Assembly (NCBI GenBank): GCA_017462125.1 | Contig: JAFTRQ010000132.1 | Coordinates: forward strand, 1 to 64,000 | Direction of reading: 5' to 3' | Source: Clostridia bacterium | GTDB taxonomy: Bacteria; Bacillota_A; Clostridia; Oscillospirales; CAG-272 | DNA: 64,000 nucleotides | Shown here: one piece after another, positions 52,050 to 60,208 of the stretch | Layout: the number at the start of each line of letters is the position of its first letter | Position numbering within the stretch: position 1 is the stretch's first letter | Program-made: the position numbers and the translations under genes | Notes under the pieces: model-generated | The model's database searches: none | Told to the model about the DNA's origin: nothing | The model's input: the letters and a program-made list of their open reading frames with translations, nothing else

Positions 52050-53906
52050 ATGAAAAAGCTGACGCAGGCTGTATATAACACGTTCTACAGATTCTTCTAC
52101 TCCTTTGCTTTGGTGTGGAAGAGCACCCCGTTTATGCTGATCTGTATGGTCTTTGTTGCCATCGTACAGGGTGTGGTTCCCGTAGTCTCCTCGCTGATCT
52201 CCAAGCAGCTGATGAACTCCCTGCAGTTGTTCATCGTCGCCCGAAGCGCGGGTGAGGACGTTGGTACCTTTCTTGAGAGCGGGATCCTATTTACGGTCAT
52301 TTTTCTGTTCACGTTCAGGTTGCTCAACCGCTTGGCAGGGCGACTTTCCACCTTCTCCTCCCGCATCATCGGTGAGCAGGTAACCAAAACCGTAAAGCTT
52401 CTTATCCTCGAAAAATCCAAGGACGTGGATATCTCCTCCTACGATACTCCCGAGTTTTATGAAAAGCTTGAAAACGCCAACCGTGAGGCGAGCACGCGCC
52501 CTGTTACCATCCTGCAAAATGCCTTCAAGATCGTATCAACGGCAATCTCGCTGATCTCCTATCTGATCATTCTGATGTCGGCGATCCCGTGGGCAGGTAT
52601 TGCGGTCATCACAGTCACGGTCCCCTCTGCCATCATCAATTTTATTTACCGCAAAAAGAACGCCGAATACGTTCGGAGAAACAGCAAGGGCAGGCGCGAG
52701 ATGAACTACTATTCCGAGCGCGCCGTCAACAAAGATGCCGCCAAGGAGGTCCGCATTTTCGGTCTCACCGACACATTCATCGCGAGCTTCAAAAAATCCT
52801 TTTCCGCGTATTATAAAGGGCTGAAAAGCCTTATCATCAAAGAGAATATCTGGCAGACCGTCTTTATGCTGGTCTCGGTTGCCACCAACTGCATCTGCTA
52901 CGCATACATAACCTTTCAGGTCTTCGAGGGCGGATTTCTGATCGGTGATTTTTCACTCTACACCGCCGCTATCACCACCATCGCAAACGAGATCACCACG
53001 CTGATCAACACCTCTGCAACCGTTTACGAGGGCACGCTCTTTATCGACAATCTGATCACCTTTTTGCAGGAAGAGCCCAAGGTCGTCTCTCCCAAAGAGC
53101 CCGTCGCACCTCCGCAACACGGTGTGGGACACACCATTGAGTTCTGCGACGTTTCCTTCTCCTACCCCGGCTTTGACAAAAAGGTACTCTCCCACGTCAA
53201 TCTGAAGATCAACAAGGGCGACAACGTAACCTTGGTCGGTCTCAACGGTGCGGGAAAAACCACCTTGATCAAGCTGATGACCAGACTTTACGATCCCACC
53301 GAGGGTAAGATCCTGCTTGACGGTATCGATCTCCGAGAATACGACACCAAGGATCTTTACTCGATCTTCGGAATTATCTTCCAGGATTTCGGACGCTATG
53401 CATACACCGTTGGCGATAATATTCGCTTCGGTGACATCGGTCGCGAAAAGGATCCTGAGGATCTGAAGAATGCCGCCAAAAGCGCCAACGCTCACGAGTT
53501 TATCGAGGAGCTTTCCGACGGTTACGATACCCCCCTGACACGTGCCTTTGAAAAGAACGGAACCGAGCTTTCGGGCGGTCAGTGGCAAAAGATCGCTATT
53601 GCGAGGGCATTTTACGGAATGAAGGACATTCTCATTCTCGACGAGCCCACCGCCGCGCTCGACCCTATGGCGGAAAATGAAATCTATAACGAATTTACCG
53701 AGCTCAGTCAAGGCAAAACTACCCTTTTCGTTTCCCACCGCCTTTCCAGCGCGGTCAATGCCACGAAGATCATCGTTATGGAAAACGGAGAGATCATCGA
53801 AGAAGGCAATCATGCCACTCTGATGGCTTTGGGCGGTAAATATCACGAGCTTTTCACCACGCAGGCAACAAGATATATGGCAAGCGAGCAGTCTGCCGAA
53901 AATTAA
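52050..53906 (+). CDS. ABC transporter, fused permease and ATPase (exporter type)
   Basis: The ATG at 52050 has AAAGGAG 7 nt upstream. The 618-residue half-transporter has a transmembrane domain (about 1-340) with hydrophobic helices near 33-53, 83-105, 165-205 and 285-310, then a nucleotide-binding domain. Walker A is GLNGAGKTT (397-405), the Q loop FGIIFQDFGRY, the signature ELSGGQWQKIAIARA (about 506-520), Walker B ILILDEPTAALDP and the switch His in FVSHRLSSA. It must dimerise. The cargo is unknown; peptides, lipids or drugs are exported by such proteins. It is a single-gene unit with its own promoter and terminator. Confidence 0.9.
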   Translation: MKKLTQAVYNTFYRFFYSFALVWKSTPFMLICMVFVAIVQGVVPVVSSLISKQLMNSLQLFIVARSAGEDVGTFLESGILFTVIFLFTFRLLNRLAGRLSTFSSRIIGEQVTKTVKLLILEKSKDVDISSYDTPEFYEKLENANREASTRPVTILQNAFKIVSTAISLISYLIILMSAIPWAGIAVITVTVPSAIINFIYRKKNAEYVRRNSKGRREMNYYSERAVNKDAAKEVRIFGLTDTFIASFKKSFSAYYKGLKSLIIKENIWQTVFMLVSVATNCICYAYITFQVFEGGFLIGDFSLYTAAITTIANEITTLINTSATVYEGTLFIDNLITFLQEEPKVVSPKEPVAPPQHGVGHTIEFCDVSFSYPGFDKKVLSHVNLKINKGDNVTLVGLNGAGKTTLIKLMTRLYDPTEGKILLDGIDLREYDTKDLYSIFGIIFQDFGRYAYTVGDNIRFGDIGREKDPEDLKNAAKSANAHEFIEELSDGYDTPLTRAFEKNGTELSGGQWQKIAIARAFYGMKDILILDEPTAALDPMAENEIYNEFTELSQGKTTLFVSHRLSSAVNATKIIVMENGEIIEEGNHATLMALGGKYHELFTTQATRYMASEQSAEN

Positions 53907-53907
53907 C

Positions 53908-53946
53908 AAAAAAAGCGTTGTGCTCTTCTGAGCACAACGCTTTTTT
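53908..53946. terminator. bidirectional terminator
   Basis: AAAAAAGCGTTGTGCTC pairs perfectly with GAGCACAACGCTTTTTT around TTCT, with A and T runs for both strands. It serves the ABC gene and the convergent acyltransferase gene. Confidence 0.85.
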
Positions 53947-53947
53947 A

Positions 53948-55231
53948 TTATTCTTCCTTTTTCGTTCTCTTTTCTGCTCGGATCACCTTGTAAAGCTCCT
54001 CTGTGGCAAGTCTTGTTTTTGCCACCACGTCTCCGCAGTTCTTCGGGAAGCAGTAATAAAGGATATTCTTGTCTCCCACGCAGATCATATCGCCAAGCTT
54101 ATACCAATAATAATCTGCGTAAAGGCTATATGACGATAGGGGTTTCTGCACATAGTCAAGCTCTCCGCCGCATCCCGTCAAGTGGAAGCCCTCACGGCTG
54201 TGGGTCAGTCTGCCCTCACCGATCGAATAGATGCAATCTGTATCTACCATGGCGAATACGTCAACCTCGATGTCCAATTTGTACGATCCTTCCTCGATCT
54301 CTCGCTTGACGCATTCACGCTCCCAACGATACCAATCGGGGATATGAGGATACTCGGTCTCGCCCTCCTTTGCCTTCATAAATCCTTCCTCTGAAAGCTC
54401 GTAAGCCTTGCCGCAGGCGTGACAGATGAGCTCTGTTCCCTTACCCTCGGTCTGACCCTCTGCAAGACAGTGCGGGCATTTGTACAGTACACGGTTGAGG
54501 TGGTCCGCACGGAAGGGCTCGTCAATCAGAACACCTTTTTCCTGCTGCATACGGAAGTTATCAAAGGAGAATTTTTCCTTCAAAAGCGCGTTGATCTCGC
54601 GGGGGGATTTTTCCTTGATATCTTCGGGAGAAAGCAGATATTCTGCAGTTGCCTTGACCTCTACCTTGCGGAGCTGCAGATTATTGTACAGCGGATCGCG
54701 TGCAAACGCTCCGTCTGTAAGGATCACCACCACGGGAAGACCCAACAGCTTAATACATCTGCCAAGGCTCTCGGGAAGAGGTGTTGCCGTACCGTCAAAG
54801 CTGTAGCTTGCCTCGGGATACATTAAAATCGAGGAATTGTGACGCTTGATCGCATATAGCATATCGTGCACCAAGGAGACCTCGGACACGAACTTTTTCG
54901 TGGGGATGCAACCGATCTGGCGCATCAGCCAATTTTTGCCGATAAATCCGTCACTTGTGCACACGACGTTATATTTTCTCGGATAAAGAATGCGATTGGC
55001 AATCTTCAGATCAATGAAGCTTGAGTGATTCATCAAAATCAGACAGGGCTCCTTCCGAGATAGCTTCTCCATACCGATTTTTTCAAATTTGAATTTCGTA
55101 GCGATCAGATCCGGCAATGAAAGTGCACGGATCAGAGTGCGAAAGAAAAAGCTGGGGCGCGCAGGCTTCTTTTGCTTTTTTGCGGGCTTTTCCAACACCT
55201 CGCGATAGGTCATGTTCGTCTTGATCTTCAT
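53948..55231 (-). CDS. PlsC-like 1-acyl-glycerol-3-phosphate acyltransferase with zinc ribbon
   Basis: The start is the ATG at 55231, with AAAGG 8 nt upstream; an in-frame TTG at 55252 is less likely. The 427-residue protein has the acyltransferase motifs LMNHSSFIDLKI (HxxxxD) and LMYPEASYSFDG (motif III), as in PlsC, which adds the second acyl chain in phospholipid synthesis. Unusually, after about residue 240 come a CxxC-CxxC zinc-ribbon module (YKCPHCLAEG, LICHACGKAY) and about 150 more residues of unknown role. PlsC is normally about 200-260 residues. The extension may bind nucleic acid or protein. Confidence 0.8.
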   Translation of the reverse strand: MKIKTNMTYREVLEKPAKKQKKPARPSFFFRTLIRALSLPDLIATKFKFEKIGMEKLSRKEPCLILMNHSSFIDLKIANRILYPRKYNVVCTSDGFIGKNWLMRQIGCIPTKKFVSEVSLVHDMLYAIKRHNSSILMYPEASYSFDGTATPLPESLGRCIKLLGLPVVVILTDGAFARDPLYNNLQLRKVEVKATAEYLLSPEDIKEKSPREINALLKEKFSFDNFRMQQEKGVLIDEPFRADHLNRVLYKCPHCLAEGQTEGKGTELICHACGKAYELSEEGFMKAKEGETEYPHIPDWYRWERECVKREIEEGSYKLDIEVDVFAMVDTDCIYSIGEGRLTHSREGFHLTGCGGELDYVQKPLSSYSLYADYYWYKLGDMICVGDKNILYYCFPKNCGDVVAKTRLATEELYKVIRAEKRTKKEE

Positions 55232-55290
55232 TCGGATAGCCTTTCCCTTCAAACGCGTATGCGTCCGAGTATTAAATGAATGTTAACTAT

Positions 55291-55319
55291 ATTGTACCAT
55301 CATCCGCGTCACTTGTCAA
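55291..55319 (-). promoter_or_regulatory. promoter of the PlsC-like gene
   Basis: On the minus strand TTGACA (55314-55319), 17 nt, TACAAT (55291-55296) preceded by ATGG (extended -10). The remaining gap 55320-55618 is AT-rich and shows no gene. Confidence 0.75.
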
Positions 55320-55618
55320 GTGGAAAACAAAGCGTGTTTCCGAATATCATAAAATTTTTTCTAAAAATTCGATCAATTCATCAAAAAGTGCAAAAATCGT
55401 CTTTTTGAGCTGTTTTTACCTGTTTTAAGCTGTTTTTCAATAAAATCACTTTAATTTATTGTTTATTTTTCTACTTTTTGTTTTCTCTTTGTCGTACTGA
55501 TTTTCAACTTTGCATTTATTTGTCGTCATTTAGCCAATCGAATGGATTTTTGAGAGGCCAAAAAATGCGAAAAAAGCGCCTTGCAACAGCGCTTGAATAT
55601 TTCACATTTTCAAAAAAA

Positions 55619-55645
55619 ATCTGCCCGCGAATATCGCGGGCAGAT
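55619..55645 (-). terminator. terminator of the membrane/thioredoxin unit
   Basis: On the minus strand ATCTGCCCGCGA pairs with TCGCGGGCAGAT and is followed by eight Us. Confidence 0.85.
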
Positions 55646-55663
55646 CATCATTTTCAGTTCCTG

Positions 55664-56524
55664 TTAATTTTGGTCAAGGTCGCTTTCATCATTCTGCGCC
55701 GTATCAACAGTAGTGTGCGCTTCATCAGAAGTCGATGCCTCCTGTGCAATCTCCTGCACTGCTTCGTCTGTCGTGTTGCCTTGTTCGAACGCACAGCTCT
55801 CGGCAATCAGTCGCTTGCGAGCGCACAAATATGCAATCGCGCCGAAGGGGATCAAGGCCCTCAGCATAAACGCACCGTTGCCATAAGACTTAAAGCTTGT
55901 GAAGCCGATCCACGACGAATAGTTGAACTGCAGATTCACACCGTTTCCAACAGTCAGAATCACAGAGAATGTTCCGAGAATGATCAGCAGGATCCACAAA
56001 GCCTTGTTCTTTATCTTGCGTCTGCAGCAATCCACAAGAAGAACCACCGCGAAGGCGATCTCTATGATCGAAAGAACACCAACGATCAAGGACACGGGAG
56101 AAAACTCGGCAACCTGATCTGTATGAGGCGCGATATGAAACGCGGTGACACCATCTATGTCGCTTCTGACACAGGTGACCACCAAAAAACTTCCCTGCTC
56201 ATTTGTCATCAAAAATTCTGCTTTTTTCTCTGTCACACCGTTAGTAGTGACAAAGCCTATGTAGGTCTGCTTCAGCTCATAGCCATCTCCCTCAAAGAAC
56301 GGAGCGACCTGTTCTGCAAACGTCACAAAATCAGACTTCGGGACCACATCCGCAAAGCAAGCATATGCCGCGTCAGTGTCTCCCGCGTCAAGAGCGTCCA
56401 AAACCGTTACCGTCACATCCTTCAGCTCCGCGCTTCCCTCGCCAAGATCCTCACAACCGACAAGCACCGCAAGGATTGCAAGCAAAAGCGCCACACCCAC
56501 AAAGAATCTCTTTTTCAGCTTCAT
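55664..56524 (-). CDS. lipoprotein with DUF3887-like domain and three membrane helices, unknown function
   Basis: The 286-residue protein has a signal peptide ending in LVGC (Cys24, lipobox). A soluble domain (about 33-135) contains LDALDAGDTDAAYACFADV, the pattern of DUF3887/SnoaL-like domains. Three hydrophobic helices follow (about 145-165, 174-194, 216-236), then an acidic Thr/Asp-rich tail. AAAGGAG lies 6 nt upstream of the ATG. It is 27 bp after the DUF2752 gene in a three-gene unit. I cannot name a function. Confidence 0.7.
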   Translation of the reverse strand: MKLKKRFFVGVALLLAILAVLVGCEDLGEGSAELKDVTVTVLDALDAGDTDAAYACFADVVPKSDFVTFAEQVAPFFEGDGYELKQTYIGFVTTNGVTEKKAEFLMTNEQGSFLVVTCVRSDIDGVTAFHIAPHTDQVAEFSPVSLIVGVLSIIEIAFAVVLLVDCCRRKIKNKALWILLIILGTFSVILTVGNGVNLQFNYSSWIGFTSFKSYGNGAFMLRALIPFGAIAYLCARKRLIAESCAFEQGNTTDEAVQEIAQEASTSDEAHTTVDTAQNDESDLDQN

Positions 56525-56551
56525 GAAAATCTCCTTTCGAAGTCAAATTTT

Positions 56552-56971
56552 TCATTTCATCAACCACTCTTCAAGAAAGCGGTAGATCGCCCCCGACTTT
56601 ATATCGAAGTAAACCACGGAGCTTTCGGTAAACAGCAAGCGGTAAAGATAGACCGCAATAAGAAGCCCCGCAAAAATACACAAGGTGATCAACAAAGCAT
56701 TTTGTTTTTTCTTCACCCAAAAGAAGATCAGCATAAGGGCAAAGATCGGCATAGTGACCCACAGGGGATGTATTTCAAACGCCCCTGCAAGGTCAAGCCG
56801 AAGCGCCGCAAGGCAGGCTCGGCTCATCCCACATCCCGGGCAGGAGATTCCGAAATAATACCTGATTGGGCAACCGATCCCCGATACCGCCATAAAGATC
56901 CCCACCAAGGCGAGGATACCCAATGTGATCCATATTTCCTTATATTTCTTAATAATACTCAAAAATTTCAT
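56552..56971 (-). CDS. DUF2752 small membrane protein
   Basis: The start is the ATG at 56971, with GGGAG 8 nt upstream. The 139-residue protein has the DUF2752 signature IGCPIRYYFGISCPGCGMSRA, here split as GCPIRYYFGIS and CPGCGMSRA, between two of about four membrane helices. The CPGC pair suggests a redox or metal role, but none is proven for the family. It lies 68 bp after the TlpA-like gene and before the DUF3887-like lipoprotein. The trio may form an envelope redox module; this is inference from context. Confidence 0.8.
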   Translation of the reverse strand: MKFLSIIKKYKEIWITLGILALVGIFMAVSGIGCPIRYYFGISCPGCGMSRACLAALRLDLAGAFEIHPLWVTMPIFALMLIFFWVKKKQNALLITLCIFAGLLIAVYLYRLLFTESSVVYFDIKSGAIYRFLEEWLMK

Positions 56972-57039
56972 AAAAAAAGCTCCCTCAGACAAGTCGATTA
57001 TAGCATACAATCAAAAGCTTGTCAAGAGGGAGCCTATTG

Positions 57040-57651
57040 TCAATCCAAGATCAGACCGATGCAATGCTCCAGCGATTCCGCGCTTGCCATGCCCGGAATG
57101 TAGGTATAGAGATCAAAATTACGGTCGATAAAGAAGGTCTGGGGAATGGCGCTGATTCCGTAAGCGTACACCGCGCTGTCCGAGGTGTCAAAATATATCG
57201 GGAAAGTATAACCGTTGTCGTCGATATATGCCTGCTCGTGCTCAACGCTTCTGTTTGCAAAGCTTGTAAAGCAGACCATCAAAAAGACGACGTCATCGCG
57301 ATATTTCTCATATGCCGCCTGAAAGTCGGGCATTTCAAGGGTACAATAATAGCAGTCGCTTGCCCAAAAATTCAGCACGATGGGCTGTCCTCTGAAGTCC
57401 GACAGCTTGACCGCGTTGCCGGCAAGATCGTAGACCGTGAAATCGGGGGCAAGATAAGGGCTTTCGGTCTCGGATTCAAGCGACGAGCCGCTCTCCATGC
57501 CCTCAGCACTCTCCGTACCGTCAAGGATTTCCGCCGATGTCGCATCCGAGGACTGACTCTCTTCAACAGACCGATCACAGCTCACCGCCACACCCGCAAG
57601 CAAGCCGATCAGGATAAGGGCAATCACTCCCCTGAAAATAATTGTTTTCAT
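57040..57651 (-). CDS. TlpA/ResA-like membrane-anchored thiol-disulfide oxidoreductase
   Basis: The start is the ATG at 57651, with GGAGG 8 nt upstream. The 203-residue protein has an N-terminal hydrophobic segment ending in AVSC (possible lipobox, Cys25), a Ser/Glu-rich linker (about 30-65) and a thioredoxin domain beginning APDFTVYDLAGN. The active site is FWASDCYYC (CxxC = CYYC), and the cis-Pro loop is YGISAIPQTFFID. ResA/TlpA proteins reduce disulfides outside the membrane, for example in cytochrome c maturation or sporulation. No cytochrome genes lie nearby; the DUF2752 protein downstream, with its own Cys pairs, is a possible partner. Confidence 0.85.
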   Translation of the reverse strand: MKTIIFRGVIALILIGLLAGVAVSCDRSVEESQSSDATSAEILDGTESAEGMESGSSLESETESPYLAPDFTVYDLAGNAVKLSDFRGQPIVLNFWASDCYYCTLEMPDFQAAYEKYRDDVVFLMVCFTSFANRSVEHEQAYIDDNGYTFPIYFDTSDSAVYAYGISAIPQTFFIDRNFDLYTYIPGMASAESLEHCIGLILD

Positions 57652-57708
57652 TTGTATATCCTCCGTTCCCAAGCACATTCGTTCAATTGAGCTTTATTTT
57701 TTGATCAT

Positions 57709-57737
57709 ATTATACAGAAATAACCGATTATTACCAA
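57709..57737 (-). promoter_or_regulatory. promoter of the TlpA-DUF2752-lipoprotein unit
   Basis: On the minus strand TTGGTA (57732-57737), 17 nt, TATAAT (57709-57714). Confidence 0.6.
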
Positions 57738-57870
57738 GACGTAGCTACATAACACAGAATAATCAAACATCCCCATATTATTTTATCATAAACACAGACA
57801 GTTGTCAACGGCAAACATTTGGTATTGGCCGATTTTTATAACCGATTTTTTCACAGCAAAAAATTTTTTC

Positions 57871-57899
57871 TTGCAAAGTTAATTTATGTATGATATAAG
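57871..57899 (+). promoter_or_regulatory. promoter of the M6-like protease gene
   Basis: TTGCAA (57871-57876), 17 nt, TATAAG (57894-57899); the ATG at 57929 has AAAGGAGG 8 nt upstream. Confidence 0.55.
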
Positions 57900-57928
57900 G
57901 AAACCACCAAACAAAAAGGAGGTCATTT

Positions 57929-58861
57929 ATGAATCAAAAATATTTTGCAAGAATTGTCGCAATCATGCTACTGCTTTATGTGCAGTCGGTCGGCACAATG
58001 ACCAGAAACTTCTATACATCGAAAGGTGCAGGTACTGAAGAAAAGCTTGGTATCAACTGCTATTCCAACATTCCCATAGACGGTCTTGGCACCAACGTAA
58101 TCATCCACGAGTTTGGACATAACCTCGGCTTGATGGATTACTATGACGTCAACCACAGCGGCATTGATGCCGTCGGAAAATTCGATATGCAGTCTCAGAA
58201 CGTTGGCGACTGGAACCCCTATTCCAAGTATTCCGTTGGTTGGATCACCCCCGAGGTGGTAACCGGCCTTGAATCGGGCGAGAGCATAGAGATCGAGATC
58301 GGCGCATTTGCCGATACCGGTGACGCCATCGTGATCCCCGGTGCTCAAAGCGAATATAACGGCACCCCCTTCGGCGAATACATCTTGATCGACCTGTTTA
58401 CCGACCACGGATTAAACGAGGCGGATGCCGAGAGCTTTGGTCTTAAAGATGCCCTTGGTATTAGAATTTATCACGTCAATTCCGTTATGGAGGGACGCGT
58501 GCTCTCCCTCAATGGATACGAGCTTCAGGACAGCGATATCCGCGAAGGCGATGAGGTATACCCCATCGGTACAATCAATAAGGGCAACACCTATAGCGGC
58601 ATCGGCTCGTATCACTTAGAGCTGATCCAAGCGGGCGGAAACAATACCTTTACAGATCTTTCCAATATGGCCGAGCTCTACACCTTCCTCCGACAGGACG
58701 ATCTCTTTGTCGAGGGCGACGTCTTTGACGCGGCAGAATACACCGAGTTCTTCTACAACGGCTTGCTGGATGACCGCACCGACTTCGGATACGTGATCGA
58801 GACCGTGTCGATCACCGAGGGAGATGCTCCCACCGCTACCGTTCGCATTACGAGAAAGTAA
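57929..58861 (+). CDS. M6-type metalloprotease domain protein, N-terminally shortened
   Basis: The 310-residue protein has an N-terminal hydrophobic segment (about 7-24) and then, already at His60, the zinc motif HEFGHNLGLMD (H60, E61, H64, with D70 as third-ligand candidate), as in immune-inhibitor-A/M6 proteases. Downstream text (KFDMQSQNVGDWNPYSKYSVGWI) fits the family's Met-turn region. Usual M6 domains have 150-250 residues of propeptide and catalytic core before the zinc motif; those are missing, so the first 30 residues look joined to the second half. It may be an inactive remnant, although the strong ribosome site and open frame argue for expression. Confidence 0.7.
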   Translation: MNQKYFARIVAIMLLLYVQSVGTMTRNFYTSKGAGTEEKLGINCYSNIPIDGLGTNVIIHEFGHNLGLMDYYDVNHSGIDAVGKFDMQSQNVGDWNPYSKYSVGWITPEVVTGLESGESIEIEIGAFADTGDAIVIPGAQSEYNGTPFGEYILIDLFTDHGLNEADAESFGLKDALGIRIYHVNSVMEGRVLSLNGYELQDSDIREGDEVYPIGTINKGNTYSGIGSYHLELIQAGGNNTFTDLSNMAELYTFLRQDDLFVEGDVFDAAEYTEFFYNGLLDDRTDFGYVIETVSITEGDAPTATVRITRK

Positions 58862-58873
58862 AACAAAAAACAA

Positions 58874-58937
58874 GGGCTGAATCCTCCCGATTCAGCCCGA
58901 TGCAAAACCCAAGGTCGCTCTTTGACCTTGGGTTTTT
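58874..58937. terminator. two consecutive hairpins, terminator pair
   Basis: GGGCTGAATC/GATTCAGCCC (58874-58898) is followed by AAAACCCAAGGTC/GACCTTGGGTTTT with a TTTTT tail (58904-58937). It lies between convergent genes and probably serves both. Confidence 0.75.
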
Positions 58938-58942
58938 ATTGT

Positions 58943-59689
58943 TTAAGCATTTTCTACTTGTTTTTTCTTTTTCGTTTTTGCGGCAAGCTCCCACGGCAGA
59001 TACAGCACTGCCATCAAGGGAATCAGGATCACAGGGATACCCAGCAGATGATTGCCCCAGAGCTGCTCGAAAATATAAAGCGGATTTCCCTTGTCGGCTT
59101 TCATCAAAAACATATAGTTTGTGTCAGCGATCAGATTGAAGATATAGACAGGAATCGCCATACACAAAAGAAGCAGAAGCGATCGCCAGAGATATTTGAC
59201 CCGAGGCTTGATCTCCCCCGCAACGGTCAGCATAATGGGATAGAGTGCAAGAAGGATATGTACCGTGAAGGAGTGCCAATGCATAAAATTGGCAAATGGC
59301 AGCTTGGTCCACGTGGGAAACAGAAGTGCCAGAATCGCCGCAGGAATGCAAATGCAGTAAAGAAAATTGTTAAGCGTCTTCGAGGGCTTGAAAACGTGGA
59401 TCGCAATCAGAAAAATATTGATACTGCAAAGCTGAACGGGAAGATAATTCTTCGTGTAGCGTCCCACCGCCACAAGAACGACCACCTTCAATATTTCATC
59501 AAGCAGAATCAGAGATGCCACCGTAAAGCGAAAGCGGCGGCGACCAACCTCTCCGCATTTTCTGTAGAAATAGCAGCAGGCTGCCACGATCACAACGAAT
59601 GCGATCAACCAACCGATATGTGTGGGGCTGTAATGGGAAAATCCGTGTCCCTTTTCGATCGAGCCCGTAGTTTCAAAAAAGTACTCCAA
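58943..59689 (-). CDS. YwaF/TIGR02206-type integral membrane protein
   Basis: The ribosome site decides the start: GGAGG lies 5 nt before a TTG at 59689, giving MEYFFETTG; the ATG at 59770 further up has no site. The 248-residue protein has about six or seven membrane helices. Family features are HYSPTHIGWL near the first helix, LPVQLCSINIFL, FMHWHSFTVH and NYMFLMKADKGNPL. TIGR02206 proteins are widespread in Bacillota and of unknown function; they are sometimes compared with membrane channels or enzymes without proof. It appears to be a single-gene unit. Confidence 0.8.
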   Translation of the reverse strand: MEYFFETTGSIEKGHGFSHYSPTHIGWLIAFVVIVAACCYFYRKCGEVGRRRFRFTVASLILLDEILKVVVLVAVGRYTKNYLPVQLCSINIFLIAIHVFKPSKTLNNFLYCICIPAAILALLFPTWTKLPFANFMHWHSFTVHILLALYPIMLTVAGEIKPRVKYLWRSLLLLLCMAIPVYIFNLIADTNYMFLMKADKGNPLYIFEQLWGNHLLGIPVILIPLMAVLYLPWELAAKTKKKKQVENA

Positions 59690-59985
59690 GTGAACCTCCA
59701 GCGTCGTTAGTCTGCCAACGTTCGAATCTCCGCAAAAATTCGACAAGCATCGTTCCTCTAATGGTAACACGAAAACCTCCCACCGTCAACAATACAGCGG
59801 GAGATTTAAGAATATTTAAGAATTATGATGTTTTGTTTTCTTAACTTTTGCGAATCTCGCGCGCGATTTTGTTAAGTTTTCTTATCTTTTTGTAAAAATG
59901 CATTCCGAAAAATCGGTAAATTTGGCATAATAACCTTCCGCATATTAAAAATTTCAAAAATCTTACCCAAAATGCAAGCTTTTAT

Positions 59986-59993
59986 GGTATAAT
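59986..59993 (+). promoter_or_regulatory. extended -10 promoter before leader copy 1
   Basis: TGGTATAAT (TGn plus TATAAT at 59988-59993) without a good -35. A transcript from here would run through the structured leader at 60042. The 59771-59985 stretch is AT-rich and carries no gene. Confidence 0.5.
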
Positions 59994-60041
59994 TATAGTA
60001 TCAAAATGCGGATTGTCAATCCAAAACCACGAAAAGAGGCA

Positions 60042-60206
60042 TAGCGTGAAAGTTACTTCCAACTGTTAGCGGAATCATCTTTTTCACGCGCGAATTTTGC
60101 CTTGTCGGCAAAATTCATCGATCATTATTGTGCTGCCGCGTAGAGGTTCCTTGAAACGAATGAAGTGAGTTTTTGGGGTTCCCGTAGGGCGGCAGAATGG
60201 AGATTA
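60042..60206 (+). promoter_or_regulatory. structured leader, copy 1 of a duplicated 165-bp element
   Basis: It matches the reverse complement of 61620-61785 with 5 substitutions and one indel. It holds three stems: GCGTGAAA/TTTCACGC, GAATTTTGCC/GGCAAAATTC, and CTGCCGC/GCGGCAG with an inner CCTTGAAAC/GTTTTTGG region. The identity runs through the Shine-Dalgarno GGAG (60199-60202) of the hydrolase gene. Confidence 0.75.
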
Positions 60207-60208
60207 AT

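Noticed and set aside
55478..57103. 541-codon open frame on plus
   Set aside because: It runs antisense across three membrane or thioredoxin genes and reads as basic, low-quality sequence (many His/Lys/Gln) without motif or ribosome site.
60042..60206. Known riboswitch (SAM, TPP, c-di-GMP, T-box, purine) in the duplicated leader
   Set aside because: None of the conserved cores I know is present; left as an unclassified leader.
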